Positions 1-13,800 of a stretch of DNA of 64,000 nucleotides are shown piece by piece (the first letter of the stretch is position 1; every line of letters begins with the position of its first letter). Source of the stretch: Patiria miniata (taxonomy: Eukaryota; Echinodermata; Asteroidea; Valvatida; Asterinidae); NCBI RefSeq assembly GCF_015706575.1, contig NW_024037069.1, forward strand, positions 32,013,315-32,077,314, written 5' to 3'. The notes beneath the pieces were generated by a model. The model saw nothing but the letters and a program-made list of their open reading frames with translations, searched no databases and was not told where the DNA came from. The translations under genes and the position numbers were made by a program.

Positions 1-109
1 CCCCGAAACCCCGAAGCCCAAGCCGTAATTTTTTGACCCACTTTTTTGGGGGGGACCAAAATTTCTTCCCCCCCTCCAAAAAAAAAATTGTGTTCTGGAT
101 CCGCCCTTG
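1..109. mobile_element. hAT-like MITE, right end only (cut by window edge)
   Basis: The segment ends in GGATCCGCCCTTG, the complement of the terminal repeat seen whole at 39915-40227. It shares internal motifs with that copy, such as a run reading TTTTTTGACCCACTTTTTTGG. Only the right part lies in the window, so its length and target duplication cannot be seen. It has no coding capacity. Confidence 0.7.
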
Positions 110-180
110 CGTGATGATGTGTCACTCATGTGACTATAATTACAAATGTAGTTCTATATCAGTAGTCATTTCATAAAACA

Positions 181-322
181 GGGCCTTGGCCTTGGCCTTG
201 GCCTTGAGGGTTAAGCCTTGGCCTTGGCCTCGAGGCTTTAGGGTCAAAGCTTTGGCCTTGGCCTTGGCCTTGATGGTCAAAGCCTTGGCCTTGGTCTTGG
301 CCTTGAGGGTCAAAGCCTTTGC
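181..322. repeat. Minisatellite of CCTTGG units
   Basis: CCTTGG/GGCCTT hexamers are repeated, with longer units of about 30-36 bp that include GAGGGTCAAAGC. Any open reading frame here is only a translation of the repeat. It ends about 10 bp before the left copy of the 8-kb segmental duplication begins. Confidence 0.85.
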
Positions 323-2249
323 TCCAACACTGGAAACAACAGTGTACCAGGGATCATTTTTAGGTTAATGAATGTCAATCCACATGGAAAAAATCCATTG
401 GACATTGAATCAACTCAAACCGAAGCACAGGTTTACCGATGTATACAGTAGGGTGAATGCGCACAGTAGACGCCATGATGGACTGGTTGAAGTAATTAGT
501 GTGTGGGGTAGAAGCAGAGTTGACATCCCCGCCATCAAACAACTGAAAAGAAGAGAAAACATTTGAAAACGCTGTGAAAATTAACTGCTTAAAAAATCTT
601 ATAAGAACGATGAAGTTACTTTTCTATTCCACTTGGGATTGGGCGTTTCACAATGCCGTGTGCGACCAAGAGTTTGCCATAGAGAGTCCACTTTTCAAGT
701 TGGACAAAACACGGCCCGGTGGACAAAACACGGCCCATTTTAACGAGTACCAGTAGACAACTTGAGCTAATTTGTTAAAGATTGGGGCATAGCGTTCTGC
801 CACGTTACAAAACAACACCATATTGATAAAAAGTGACAGAAAAGGGCAAACAGATACTCGAACCATACGCTCACGAAACTACTGGCCGGGCAAATTTGTC
901 GACCATCTTCCACAATGCACTGGCAAACTCTTGGTGGCGCACTACATTGTGAAACGACCGAATTACTTCAGGCTTTGCGATGCATTTGTAGGTGGATTGT
1001 TGTTAATCAAGTAGCTCGTGTGGTGCATATTTTTTTTGAAGACACTAATCTCATTTTTTCGAAACTCACATAAAACTGGATCTAGCTCAATATCAATTAA
1101 ATGATTCACGTAATTAGTGAAGGACTTATATACTGTAAGCCTATACCTTGATATCACCGTTGGTTTCCTTGATGTACTCGTAGCTAAATGAAGGTGTAGG
1201 CTTGTAAGACACCTGGAATTCTGTCACCAGATGTGAGGCCCAGACCAGTTTATTTCCTTGTGTGATGACGCCAGAAACCCTAGTCGTTTGGAGGAGATCC
1301 ACCCCAATCCAACAGGACGTCAGGCTATAATGGTCACTAAAACCAAAAATTAACAAAAAACAAATCAGCGTCATCAAAAAACGGGGGCACATTAAGTTAT
1401 GAGAATGGGTTTTCCCGTGAAATTACTGCATATACATTGATAACCACGTGATATGTAAACCACGCAAGTGGAGCAGATTTTACACCATTATTGTTTCAAA
1501 GATATTTTCTGCTTTCATGGTATACATAATGTATATTATAATAATTATAGCGTTTATTCACAACATGCGGGCCCTAAATTGAGAAATTAACAGAATCACT
1601 AAACAAAGCGACGCTGACGTAGTAGCGAAACGTTATTACTAAAATTATTTAAGTCGGTGAGGATCCGCTCAAGTGGCAAAAGCTTGCCACCAGCTTAGTC
1701 TTGGTCCAAGGATGAAATTGTTTTTTCGTTCCTCATATTCAGCCAATCTGATACAAAACGCCGTCAAACTGCAGCGGTGGTAGACGGTATAGTCAGAAGG
1801 ATTAATCAAAGAAAAGAGCTACATTGACATTCTCAGGGTCTGAGTGTCAAACTTCCCAAGACGGAATTTGATCATCTTGTCGATAGCGCCCCAGCGCCGA
1901 GGTGGTTTAACGGCGCTTGTCAGGGATCGGGACTATTCTTGTTCCCTGAACTGACAATAAGCCAGTTTTGTATTTCAATGACCCGAGGACATTCGGGATC
2001 AACCTCGTTCCCATGGGTACGAGATCTTGCTGCGCCATCATGCCTTGCGCGATATCAAGTGTAAGGAACGCGCACGCGCCCATGGAGTCGAGGCTGCTTC
2101 GGGATAACATCGCTGATCGGGTGCGTTCGAGCATGCTACTCGTTTTAACGCGTGTATACTCCTGAGCGCACGAACGGCAGGAGTACCACCCGCGGGTTAG
2201 CAAGAGTATGCTCTCTGTCATACCGGGCATACTCCTGCACCGAGAGAAA

Positions 2250-2590
2250 GGCCAAAAAAAAGTCTCTGGTTTCTGGTATGGAGCTTGCCCAAAAAGTGGT
2301 GCGGCGACGCGGCTTTTGTTTTTTTACCTGATTTTTTGCTTCAAATGTCGGCTGATGACTGCAAATTTTGCCCGACTAAACTTAGTGCGAATATATGGGA
2401 GTCCAGAGAGGCCACATAAAGCTTATTCTCGACCATAACCCAATCTAAAAACACGTTAAAATTGTGCAGCAGCAGCATTCCAGTAAAAACAGTGAGTTCG
2501 GCGGTTTTGAGACATCATCTTTTATTGAAAAAAAAAAACTTTTTCATTTTGCTAACGTGCATGGCTACGGAGACGCGCGCGCAAGCATTG
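2250..2590. mobile_element. PIF/Harbinger-like MITE, truncated copy
   Basis: GGCCAAAAAAAAGTCTCTGG followed by TGGTGCGGCGACG and GTCGGCTGATGACTGCAAA matches the whole copy at 63503-63866. The right terminal repeat is not present. It lies in the fourth-to-fifth exon intron of the left discoidin gene and was duplicated with it. Confidence 0.65.
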
Positions 2591-4340
2591 ACACTACGCA
2601 CAGGCGCGCGCGGTTAATACAATTCTTCGGATCAGCAACTTTTGATTTGAAATTAAGATCCTAGAATGCTGTTTTTCTCGGAAAATACAGCTGAAGCTGA
2701 TCTGAAACTTCATCAGGTTAGTTGTTCAGTATGCTTCAAATAAACAAAATGCACAAATTACAAATGATAGATTATATCTTTAAATACACAGAAACACACA
2801 TGAAATATGAACATTTAAGACAAAACATACACGGTACAATATTTAACCAGCTCCCGCTGGTTCACCCCAAAAGAAACATGGTTTCTGTCGAGGGGCTCTC
2901 AAACTGATTAAATATGACACACTAAAAACAATGTTTAATAAATCATAACTATGTAAAACTTTACAGAAATAAAACAATAAAACAAGTCCTTAAATGAATA
3001 AAACTATGAATAAAACAAAATACTGCATTGTGTCTTAAATTGAATTTATTACAGTCAGTGAGTAAAAATAATAAAATGATTTGTTATTTGTTGTAGATCA
3101 GGCAGCCTGCGTGTCTAAAAACATAAACATGGCGACACTGACAGCCCTTTTTAAAGCTCGGCTTCGTTACCGAATTCGCTTTATCACTTTCAGCTTTTAA
3201 TGTTCCGATCGAATTTTCAATAAAATCACTTGCTTCATTTATCATACAGTCATCACATGCAGTTTGAAATTTCTGTAAGAAAACATTGACTAATGTTGAC
3301 CTGAAATCCGAAAGTTAGGAACCCGAAAAGCACTGTTGGGCAGGCGGCGTCGAATGGAGACCACGCCGAGTTTTGGCAAATCCCGGCAACGGTCGTTAAA
3401 TTCAAAAAAGCACACGACACAGCAAAACGTTCGCCCCTCGTACACGATCCGAATGCATACTTGTTGCACAAAATCGTCGTTGAATTTCAAATTTTCGAAA
3501 TGCAAGCAATGAGTATATATTACCAAATCATTTTTCAAAGTTTCAATAAGCAATTAGGCAGTTCATAAAACCTGTATTAGACTCAACAATACCCGGGCCC
3601 TATCCGATTGTCGACGAAACGAAATTGGCAAACTTCGGACATTTTCGGGAAAAGGAGGCATTCTTTCCGTTTTAGTCAAGTGACGTATAGTTGTAATACA
3701 ATGTATTACTAGCTGCTACCTGACCTAAGCTTCATCAGGAATAATCAGAATCTATAGAAACCAGACTTGGATCAGGACCGGCTACAGGGAAAAAAAGGGC
3801 AAATCTAGTTTTTTAGACTTAGACCCAACCCAACCTCGCAATGAACCCATGGGAACAGTGACCTATAGCATGATGCGACGTTCCAATCAAGTTTCCAAGA
3901 TCATGAGACGTCCCTCAGCTAGCTCAGGGGAGGGCCGGCGCTTGTCAGGGATCGAGACCGGCTGAATGAGGGCGGAAAAGTCAAAATCCATTCTTTGACT
4001 AAGACCCAACCTCGCAATGAACCCAGGGGAACAGGTACCTACCAGTATATCGGACTCCAATACGACGGGCCATTCAGTCGTCCCATGGCGGCAGGATTAA
4101 AGACACCATCACTTGATGCTCGGATGCGCTCATCAGGAATGGTGCCGTCTTCAAGACCCAGTCGCTGACAACTATCTGATGTCAATATCAACATAAAATC
4201 ATGGATGAAAACTCATCATTTGGTAACACTTTCAATAAAGACAGCATTCACTCCGAAAAGGTGCACTTGTGCTTAGAGGTAGCAAAAATGCGAAGTTTAA
4301 ATTTAGTGGTCCCGGAAAACCCATGTCTTATATTTAAGAA

Positions 4341-4953
4341 GGACTAGTGCAGGGCCAGTCGAAAATGTGCCTGTTTGGAAGGGGCAGTTGAGAATTATAG
4401 CTCGTGCAAACAACGCACATTATTCAATGATGCTTCCACAGGTTGAACGCACACTCGCAGGTTAAACGCACACAATGTCGCCATCCCCTGGCGCTGTTAT
4501 TTACCCCTACTTGACAATATGGTATCGCCCTGCAGTAAGGTTGCTCAGCCGACCGCCTACAATGGTCGCGCAGTCGACTGCACAAATAATGTGCCCGTGT
4601 AGCTACCACGTACGTGTACATACGGAAACAGGGTATGCAGTGCTATTCATCCATACTGAACAATGGTATCGCCCTACAATGCACGCGCGCGTGCCCACAT
4701 CCTTTTTCCATTGTTGCGTCATATTGAGCACGCGCGCTTTAGCTTTACATGACGTAAACAATTGGAAAGAACGGCAGTGCGTGGTGTTACTGTTATGTCC
4801 TAAGCTATATACTGTCACGTTAGGACTTAGAAAATATTGGGGGGTTTTTGGCAGCTTTTTCCGAGAACCGCTGGTCCAAACCACTACAAACTTGCCACTG
4901 CACATGCTGGTATCCCGAGCAATACGGCGCCCGGTTCTGGAGATAATCGAAGT

Positions 4954-4988
<35 letters not shown>

Positions 4989-5552
4989 CACACACACACC
5001 CACCCACCCAGGTTTACGTTACATACCTTGTTTGGACATTCCTTTATTTTCGTGTAGTTAAGAAATTCTGTACAAAAAATAACTTTACTTAAACTGTGAA
5101 AACTCTTTTAACCCAATTTTTTCCCTATGATTCCCTATAGTGTTTCTCTTCATTTTGCTACGGATAAACCTAACCAAAATGCCTCTAAACCTGTTTTCCA
5201 GTAAGGGCAAAACGTTATGTGGACACGGCTTAGTCCACAAAACGTTAACACAACCTGCATTATGTGGACATCTTTTGTTCACAAGTCCACATAGGGAATG
5301 TAAGACAAACTCACACGCAGTCGTGTTTTACTATACGCCTGAGGACAACCTATTGTGTTTCCCTTTGTCCCTCTAATATAACACTTTCCCATTGACTAAG
5401 CACATAACCATACGATCGAGGACCGGTTTTAACAATAGGCATCGTCGTCCGAGGATCAAAGGCCCCTTTGTGCTCCTTTTGTTGTCTGTCCTCGAGTGTA
5501 ATACAATACAAGAGCGCACACACACACACAGATTCCTGGAATTATAGTAAGG
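4341..5552. other. 1.2-kb segment present only in the left duplicate
   Basis: The right copy passes straight from the base matching 4340 to the one matching 5553. Inside are a CAGA microsatellite at about 4957-4987, a CA run, and repeated ATGTGGAC/GTCCACAT words at 5215-5295. I see no clear terminal repeat or coding domain, so insertion here and deletion from the other copy are both possible. It lies in the intron between exons 3 and 4 of the discoidin gene. Confidence 0.75.
4957..5012. repeat. (CAGA)n then (CA)n microsatellite
   Basis: About eight CAGA units run directly into CA repeats and CCCACC units. Long open frames over this stretch on both strands are repeat translations. Confidence 0.9.
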
Positions 5553-8500
5553 ATAATTATGTTCCATCAAAAAGTGCCTACATCCGACTCAGGCTGTTTA
5601 TCTAAATTGATTACCATGGCGACCATGGGTATCCCACAATTTATCTTTGTACCGCTGATAAAAGTAGAGAACTCCACCAAATGTTAATGCCGATCGGACG
5701 GAACGTTCCGCAGCTAGAGCAAGAAGGTTCATCAGGTTGTGCCACCCTCCCCCCCCCCCCCGGAAAAAAAATTATGTGCTCTGTAAAAAAAAAGATGCTT
5801 CTCAGGGCATGCTGCTTATTAAGATCGTAAAATATCCGTGTTTTTCTTTACAATGAAAGTTTAATTTGCGATAACATGCCTTCTTTGGCGAAATGATCAT
5901 CATTTGATGCTCCAGATGCACTGCAATGTCTTGGGCATCCTTTCCATACTAACTCCATGAACTGTGCCGTCCATTGGTGCATGTCTGCTGCATCCAGCTC
6001 CGGTGGTTGACCGAAGAAACAAACCCTCGCCTTGCTCTCCGCACAGTCCATGAATACTAGAACTATCGAATTAAGCACACAGAACACATTCACTGCAATA
6101 TTCTTGGAGGTGATAATTTTGTCTTAAAATTAAGGTTAAGGAGTAAGATATTTCTATTGAAACCACACGATACAGAGACAGGAAACTTGGATTGTCGAAA
6201 ACCACATTTTTTTTTTTAAACTTGGCATATCAAAGTTTCATAATCAGAGTGTAAAATTTCCTACAGATTCGGATATGACTGAGTGACCGATAATCTTGGC
6301 AATCTTCAATACTTCAACATTCATTTCATTCTGAAAATCGCAAGGATTTCCTGTACTATAATGACCGCTTATATAAATGTGTTCCCAAAACTGTAACGAG
6401 AAGGCAACCTGAGGGGGGCTTTGTGGGCACGCCGCCTCCCCCCCCCCCAGCCCGCCAGAGGCTTTGCTCCGTTCCCTTGTGCAACGGCCCCTCCCGCTCG
6501 CAATTATTTTTTTCTGCAACCAAGTATAGCCAATGACCACAATGTGCATATATATCAGTTGGTGTATCGGTGTGGTTCTCGGACTTAATTTCCCTTAAAA
6601 AATATCCTTTGGAGCCATGAGTCAGCCAAAAAATAGGAATTATTTTACAAATCAGTCAGACTTGATAAACACAATTCAAGAAAACAAATTGCTCAGACAC
6701 AAACCCGCAACCTTCAGCATTGCGACCACTATCAAAGCGTGTAAGCAAGCCATAGTGAAGCCACGCTTCCCACCGTGAAATCTAACTTACAATTCACATG
6801 ACATCACGCGAAATGTTGGCATGCGTTTTAGGCCTAAGGTGAATGGGCCTTATTCACGAATCGGCCATATTGAATTGAACATTAGGTAAATGGAAACAAG
6901 TTAATGTTTGATAAATTCCAGTCTGCTTTAATGAATAATTTAACATTATTTTGTAATTAAACGTTCCCTAATGTTTAAAGCCATCTTAAAAAAACAAACA
7001 AATGACACTAAAAAAAAAAAGGCTGCATTGTGCCTGCATCAAAAGTCTGGCGCCATCCCATTCAACAGTTAACAATTAATGAAATCAATAAAGGGAACTC
7101 GATAAAAATGGCCAAATCGTGAATAAGGGCCATGACTGTACTAGCCTGCAAAAAGAGAAATCTGTTGAGCAGCGGCAGTAATAGTTTAATTAATTTTAAA
7201 CGAAAGGGGAAATAGCGGATTAAAAAGAATGGCCCATGCAGACTGCGGAGAAGAGCGAAACTATTTTACAGGGAAACGAGCTGTAACTCCTATTATTGTT
7301 AATCGATTCTGCATGACCCCGTGAAAAAAAGACCAAATAAAGAGAAAAAACAATACAAAACTCCTAGTTTTACAAGAAGGGGATATTTTCAAGGGGTCTT
7401 GTCGAAAAAGGGGACGATTTCACCGACTTGAGCAAACTTACCACTGATGGTTGCAAAGAATGACACAATTGCCACGAACTGCGACATGATTATTCACTTC
7501 CACAAATCTGGTCTACTAAATTTGCAGACAAAATTCGTTGGCTGTGCTCATCTACACCAACCGAGAAACAATGCTGAGTCTGTTGACATAGGTTCGCGTC
7601 AGACTGAAACTTGCTACGAGAGTTGAACAAGAGTACTGACATTTCGATGTTACATCACAGGGGTTTGGAAGGATTGCATAAACTGGTTGCATAAAGGCAC
7701 TTTAAATAAAGGAGTTTTCTTGCACTGATGAATCGGTTACGACATTGCAGGAGAAAAACCAGAATCTAATCAACGTTTGAGTGCCTCGCACTCAAGTTGA
7801 TCAAGACAAGTCTGTTACCAGCTTGAGTAAACCAAGCATGAAGAACGTGGCGCCATACCACTAGCAAATGAGTGAGTAAACTCAGACAAAGTACGGTATA
7901 CCCTAATAATCGACAGCGGCATTGCGCCCATAGACCAATCCTGGCACGCTATCACGGAGGCCCCCCTCAGTGGCGAAATCTAGCTATTGTTCAGATAATA
8001 GGTACGTCATGGAAAAGTCGCTTTGTACAATAGCTATATACAACGCCTTCGTCTAGTAAAGGGGGACCGTGAGAGTATCATGTGCCAGGATTCGTCTATA
8101 TCTTCCACATGATGATACGCGCCATAACTTATTATTACAAATACACACTATACAGGCATGCAACTGGGAAATCCAAAAAAAGAGGAAAGTAAAATATTTT
8201 CCAGACTTTGTACAGTGTTTTTCTATTTTCAATAGCACACATGGGAAGTAAAAAAAAGAGGAAATCAGCTGATCCGAGGAAAAGTTGCATGCCTGACTAT
8301 ATGTGTTTGATTGTAGGTTTTTTTAAAACATTGAATTTGGACGACCTCGCGTCCGGATAAAAATATTCAATTATTGAAAGACTTTGTAAGCATCTTCATC
8401 CAGCCTTTTCAAAGGAAGAATACTTTGAACTGAGAGGAAATTAGAAAAGAAGAACGGGGAAAAGAAGAAACAGAATAATTATTAAAGTCATGGAGCTCCT

Positions 8501-8873
8501 TTCAGTTTATACGCGGCGAAATAAACCCCTCCTTTATGCGAGTGACAAGTTGGAAGTGAAAGCGTAAAGTTAGGTCTTACTATCTAAGGTGAACGATACC
8601 CACTGAGACCAAACCTGGAAGATGACAACAAAATAACCAACTCTTCATATGCGAGAGTTGAATGACTGGCCATCAGTTTGGCTACTTCGATGCGTGCCCG
8701 ATGGATGATAAGCCACATTAAGCTAATGAATGGATAGTGGTAGAAATGGCGCAATGGTTATTGGAATACGTATGATCGTAATACCAATTCTGGTATGGAC
8801 TCGGTTGCGTCGTTCATCAGCAGAATGGACGCTGGTTACCTCCAACATTTTCTGATTAAGTTCGACTATCTAT

Positions 8874-10828
8874 ACCAAACAAAACCAAACTACTCCATGT
8901 ACCGCGACGATACACGAGGCTTTTTTTACTGATGGGATTGTGGTAGCACTCAAAACTAATCGCTCTATTTGAGGACATGGTCTATATAGTTGCAGAAATA
9001 AAGCTCTTTGAGAAATTAAACGACTGCACAGTTGCTTGAAGCTTGCAAAATAAACGACCGAAGTCCAACGACCTCGGCAGTGTGGTACTTGATGTTGTTT
9101 TTTGAGATAAATTGAGTTCACAAAGAGGGAATGGCGGTTACCGTCAGACACTGGCACAGGCATTGATGAACTCGAAATGAAACAACACAACTTTGGAACA
9201 GAAGACGAAAGCCTTCCAGGCAGTGGCGTAACTAGGGTTAACATTCCAAGGGGGCGCCTGGGGCTGCGCACATTTTTCAAAGGGGGGAAGGGGCAACCGA
9301 AGGCAAGTGATATATAAATGGTGTGGGAGGGGCACCCAGGTAGGGGTGGGTGGGGTGGTTGGGGTCACGGAAAGCCGCTGGGGAAAGCGTGCCCCCCCCA
9401 CCCCGCCCCACCCCTCCCCCACCCGTAGTAATGCCACTCCTTCAAGGATGCGACAGTCAGGCAGGGGTGAATGACATGTGGGGAAGTTGGATTAATACAG
9501 GAATGGATGGTTGATGGCAAATTAGACACGGCATGGTTGCTGACAAAACTAGCAACCAAAAGTGAAAAACAGATATTTTGCTGTCCGAGAAAAGACTGGA
9601 ATGTTTCATCACGGTTTCCGTCAAACACTTGAGTGTACTTTCCGTTGGTATCAGTGGAATCAAATTACTCACAGGGGTCTACTTTCATGGCAGTTTATTC
9701 AATGCATGTTTCGAAATTCCCAGAAACATATTCGCTATAGACTGTTTTTAGAATTAATGTAAAATACTTGTGTTTTGAATCGGAAAGTGATTATATTTTC
9801 TACTCGTATTTCATATACCATTTCAACTAGTCAAAATAAATATTCAAACAACACACTAAGCAAAATACCACATGAATGTAGATTAAAACCCTTCATAAAT
9901 GCCCTTATACGGCAGCTGAAAGGTTAGTGACTTTGGTTGTTGTTTTTGTGTGTGAAACAGCGACTGTGCGTAATTTCTGTTTAGGATCTGATACACCGTG
10001 CCCACTGGAGACATGTACACAATAGGAACAAAAAATTGTATCCGAAATTCAGCCAAGGAAATTGATTCTGGTTAAAATAAGAGCATTTTGAAACTGTACT
10101 TTCAAACTCGAAAACTTTAGTAAACGAAAACAAAGAAATGTCTCCACAAGGATACAAATTTCAGTATCTTGCAACAACAAACATTTGTTTGTGAATTATG
10201 TTTATATCAAAGATGACGTGTTTGTGTGCTAAAAATAAAGTTGTTGAAGTAACGTGTAATTCGCAAATTAGTGCTCATAATGTAAACCTCAAAAAGCCTT
10301 AGAATAATTGAGGTGTATACGATCGTTATATGAAGATGTGAACCACAATGCATCAAAACTATGTTCATTTACTGCATGTTTGTAAAGCTTGATATTGATA
10401 ACATGAATTACTTGTATAGGCCTAACGTAAAACTTTTAGATATAAACATTCACTAAATAATTCACCAAATCACTGCGATATCAAAATTTTCCGTCGAGAC
10501 ACTCCGAAATGAACAACACGGATATACCAATCCGCCAAAAGCAGCTATACTATGCGCTTTAAATTTTAATTGGCGAATAAACAGCAAGTGAAAATTGATT
10601 ATAGGTAAATATAATAAGAGAAAACTGACAGGAGCAGGGTTAACATGCGACCTCCGCAAAGTCGTACCGGTGCTCTGCAAACTTGGCTATCAGGCCCCAT
10701 GTTGGCGGATACACGTTATTTCAATATTTATGATCAAGGGTGCTAGCTCGTCAGAATCGCTTCAATCTCTCACAGTCATTCCAAAAAGCACACATGCTAC
10801 AAGTAGTTCCGTTTTCCGATTTTGAAAA
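8874..10828. other. Spacer between the two duplicate segments
   Basis: About 2 kb that is not shared by the duplicates. It holds one hAT-like MITE (9221-9439). The rest is AT-rich sequence with no exon, RNA gene or repeat that I can recognise. Confidence 0.6.
9221..9439. mobile_element. hAT-like MITE (219 bp)
   Basis: The left end is CAGTGGCGTAACTAGGG and the right end is the complement of GAGTGGCATTACTACGGG. Flanking 8-bp direct repeats are CTTCCAGG (9213-9220) and CTTCAAGG (9440-9447), one mismatch. An 8-bp duplication and a CAGTGGCG terminus fit non-autonomous hAT elements. The interior is G-rich then C-rich and non-coding. Confidence 0.85.
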
Positions 10829-10885
10829 GAAACAACAGTGTACCAGGGATCATTTCTAGGTTAATGAATGTCAATCCACATGGAA

Positions 10886-13800
10886 TTAATCCATTGGACA
10901 TTGAATCAACTCAAACCGAAGCGCAGGTTTACTGATGTATACAGTAGGGTGAATGCGCACAGTAGACGCCATGATGGACTGGTTGAAGTAATTAGTGTGT
11001 GGGGTAGAAGCAGAGTTGACATCCCCGCCATCAAACAACTGAAAAGAAAAGAAAACATTGGAAAACGCTGTGAACATTAACTGCTTAAAAAATCTTTTAA
11101 GAACGATGAAGTTACTTTTCTATTCCTCTTGGGATTGGGCGTTTCACAATGCAGTGCGCCACCAAGAGTTTGCCATAGAGAGTCCACTTTTCAAGTTGGA
11201 CAAAAACACGGCCCGGTGGACAAAACACGGCCCATTTTAACGAGTACCAGTAGACAACTTGAGCTAATTTGTTAAAGATTGGGGCATAGCATTCTGCCAC
11301 GTTACAAAAAAACACTATATTGATAAAAAGTGAAAGAAAAGGGCAAACAGATACTCGAACCATACGCTCACGAAACTACTGGCCGGGCAAATTTGTCGAC
11401 CATCTCCCACAATGCACTAGCAAACTCTTGGTGGCGCACTACATTGTGAAACGACCGAATTACTTCAGGCTTTGCCATGCATTTCGAGGTGGATTGTTGT
11501 TAATCAAGTAACTCGTGTGGTGCATATTTTTTTTGAAGACACTAATCTCATTTTTTCGAAACTCACATAAAACTGAATCTAGCTCAATATCAATTAAAAC
11601 CCTCCGACGCAGAAACTCGCCCTTTTGGGGACCCAATTTGGTTAATTACCTTAATAAAAAAAAATTTCAAACCAATTCTGGTGATCTTCCATCTAATCCT
11701 AGCCAGAGGCACCCACTACGCAACCTTGTCCCCAGTGCTTACTTTATTTCCAACACGGTTTCCAATAGTAAATCCTGGATAGGAAACTTTCTTCCTGTAT
11801 CCTGATTGGATACCGCAATTGGCTAGTAAAGGGACCCCTTACTGTAAGTGTGTTAGTCAATGGGCCGTCTGCATCGGAGGGTTAATGATTCACGTAATTA
11901 GTGAAGCACTTATTTACTGTAAGCCTATACCTTGATATCACCGTTGGTTTCCTTGATGTACTCGTAGCTAAATGAAGGTGTAGGCTTGTAAGACACCTGG
12001 AATTCTGTCACAAGATGTGAGGCCCAGACCAGTTTATTTCCTTGTGTGATGACGCCAGAAACCCTAGTCGTTTGGAGGAGATCCACCCCAATCCAACAGG
12101 ACGTCGGGCTATAATGGGCACTAAAACAAAAACAAACAAAAAACAAATCAGCGTCATCAAAAAACGGGGGCACATTAAGTTATGAGAATGGGTTTTCCCG
12201 TGAAATTACTGCATATACATTGATAACCACGTGATATGTAAACCACGCAAGTGGAGCCGATTTTACACCATTATTGTTTCAAAGATATTTTCTGCTTTCA
12301 TGGTATACATAATGTATATTATAATAATTATAGCGTGTATTCACAACATGCGGGCCCTAAATTGAGAAATTAACAGAATCACTAAACAAAGCGACGCTGA
12401 CGTAGTAGCGAAACGTTATTACTAAAATTATTTAAGTCGGTGAGGATCCGTTCAAGTGGCAAAAGCTTGCCACCTGCTTAGTCTTGGTCCAAGGTTGAAA
12501 TTGTTTTTTCGTTCCTCATATTCAGCCAGTCTGATACAAAACGCCGTCCAACTGCAGCGGTGGTAGACGGTATAGTCAGAAGGATTAATCAAAGAAAAGA
12601 GCTACATGGACATTCTCAGGGTCTGAGTGTCAAACTTCCCAAGACGGAATTTTATCATCTTGTCGATAGCGCCCCAGCGCCGAGGTGGTTTAACGGCGCT
12701 TGTCATGGATCTGGACTATTCTTGTTCCCTGACCTCAAGTGTAAGGAACGCGCACGCGCCCATGGAGTCGAGGCTGCTTCGGGATAACATCGCTGATCGG
12801 GTGCGTTCGAGCATGCTACTCGTTTTAACGCGAGTATACTCCTGAGCGCACGAACGGCAGTAGTACGACCCGCGGGTTAGCAAGAGTATGCTCTCTGTCA
12901 TACCGGGCATACTCCTGCAGCGAGAGAAAGGCCAAAAAAGTCTCTGGTTTCTGGTTTGGAGCTTGCCCAAAAAGTGGTGCGGCGACGCGGCTTTTGTTTT
13001 TTTTACCTGATTTTTTGCTTCAAATGTCGGCTGATGACTGCAAATTTTGCCCGACTAAACTTAGTGCGAATATATGGGAGTCCAGAGAGGCCACATAAAG
13101 CTTATTCTCGACCATAACCCAATCTAAAAACACGTTAAAATTGTGCAGCAGCAGCATTCCAGTCAAAACAGTGAGTTTGGCGGTTTTGAGACATCATCTT
13201 TTATTGAAAAAACAAAACTTTTTCATTTTGCTGACGTGCATGGCTACGGCGACGCGCGCGATAGCATTGACACTACGCACAGGCGCGCGCGGTTGCTATA
13301 ATTCTTCGGATCAGCAACTTTTGATTTGAAATTAAGATCCTAGAATGCTGTTTTTCTCGGAAAATACAGCTGAAGCTGATCTGAAACTTCATCAGGTTAG
13401 TTGTTCAGTATGCTTCAAATAAACAAAATGCACAAATTACAAATGATAGATTATAATCTTTAAATACACAGAAACACACATGAAATATGAACATTTAAGA
13501 CAAAACATACACGGTACAATATTTAACCAGCTCCCGCTGGTTCACCCCAAAAGAAACATGGTTTCTGTCGAGGGGCTCTCAAACCGATTAAATATGACAC
13601 ACTCAAAACAATGTTTAATAATTCATACCTATGTAAAACTTTACAGAAATAAAACAATAAAACAAGTTCTGAAATGAATAAAACTATGAATAAAACAAAA
13701 TACTGCATTGTGTCTTATATTGAATATAATACAGTAAGTGAGTAAAAATAATAAAATGATTTGTTATTTGTTGTAGATCAGGCAGCCTCCGTGTCTAAAA

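Larger units (their letters stand above)
375..7487 (-). pseudogene. Secreted discoidin (F5/8 type C) protein, left copy, probably impaired
   Basis: Exons by homology to the intact right copy: 7487-7442 (signal peptide), 6350-6261, 6092-5852, 4171-4043, 1336-1147 and 542-375. If all joined, they give 864 nt (287 aa) without an internal stop. The donor after the second exon reads GA where the right copy has GT (next to 6261), so normal splicing there looks lost. The last exon runs past the stop used by the right copy and ends PMDFFHVD. The F5/8C motifs are conserved: QRLGLEDGTIPDERIRASS, WIGVDLLQTTRVSGVITQG and the C-terminal RFELIQC. It may be a pseudogene, or may use another splice site. A transcript would decide. 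Confidence 0.7.
333..8873. repeat. Segmental duplication, left copy
   Basis: From GAAACAACAGTGTACC at 333 to TTCGACTATCT near 8871 this sequence matches 10829-18405 in the same orientation with few substitutions. It contains a whole minus-strand discoidin-type gene and about 1.4 kb upstream of its start codon. Differences from the right copy include a 1.2-kb segment present only here (4341-5552) and a 282-bp MITE absent here. Copies this similar imply a recent tandem duplication, or an older one kept alike by gene conversion. Confidence 0.92.

Noticed and set aside
186-368. Open frame of repeated ALAL/RVKA residues
   Set aside because: It is a translation of the CCTTGG minisatellite.
3290-3553. 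Minus-strand 87-aa frame conserved at 13970-14233
   Set aside because: Both lie in the same intron of recent duplicates, so similarity reflects recency. No domain, splice signal or start context supports it.
4475-5092. 205-aa plus-strand frame and an overlapping minus frame
   Set aside because: They run through a CAGA/CA microsatellite, show no domain and are absent from the other duplicate.
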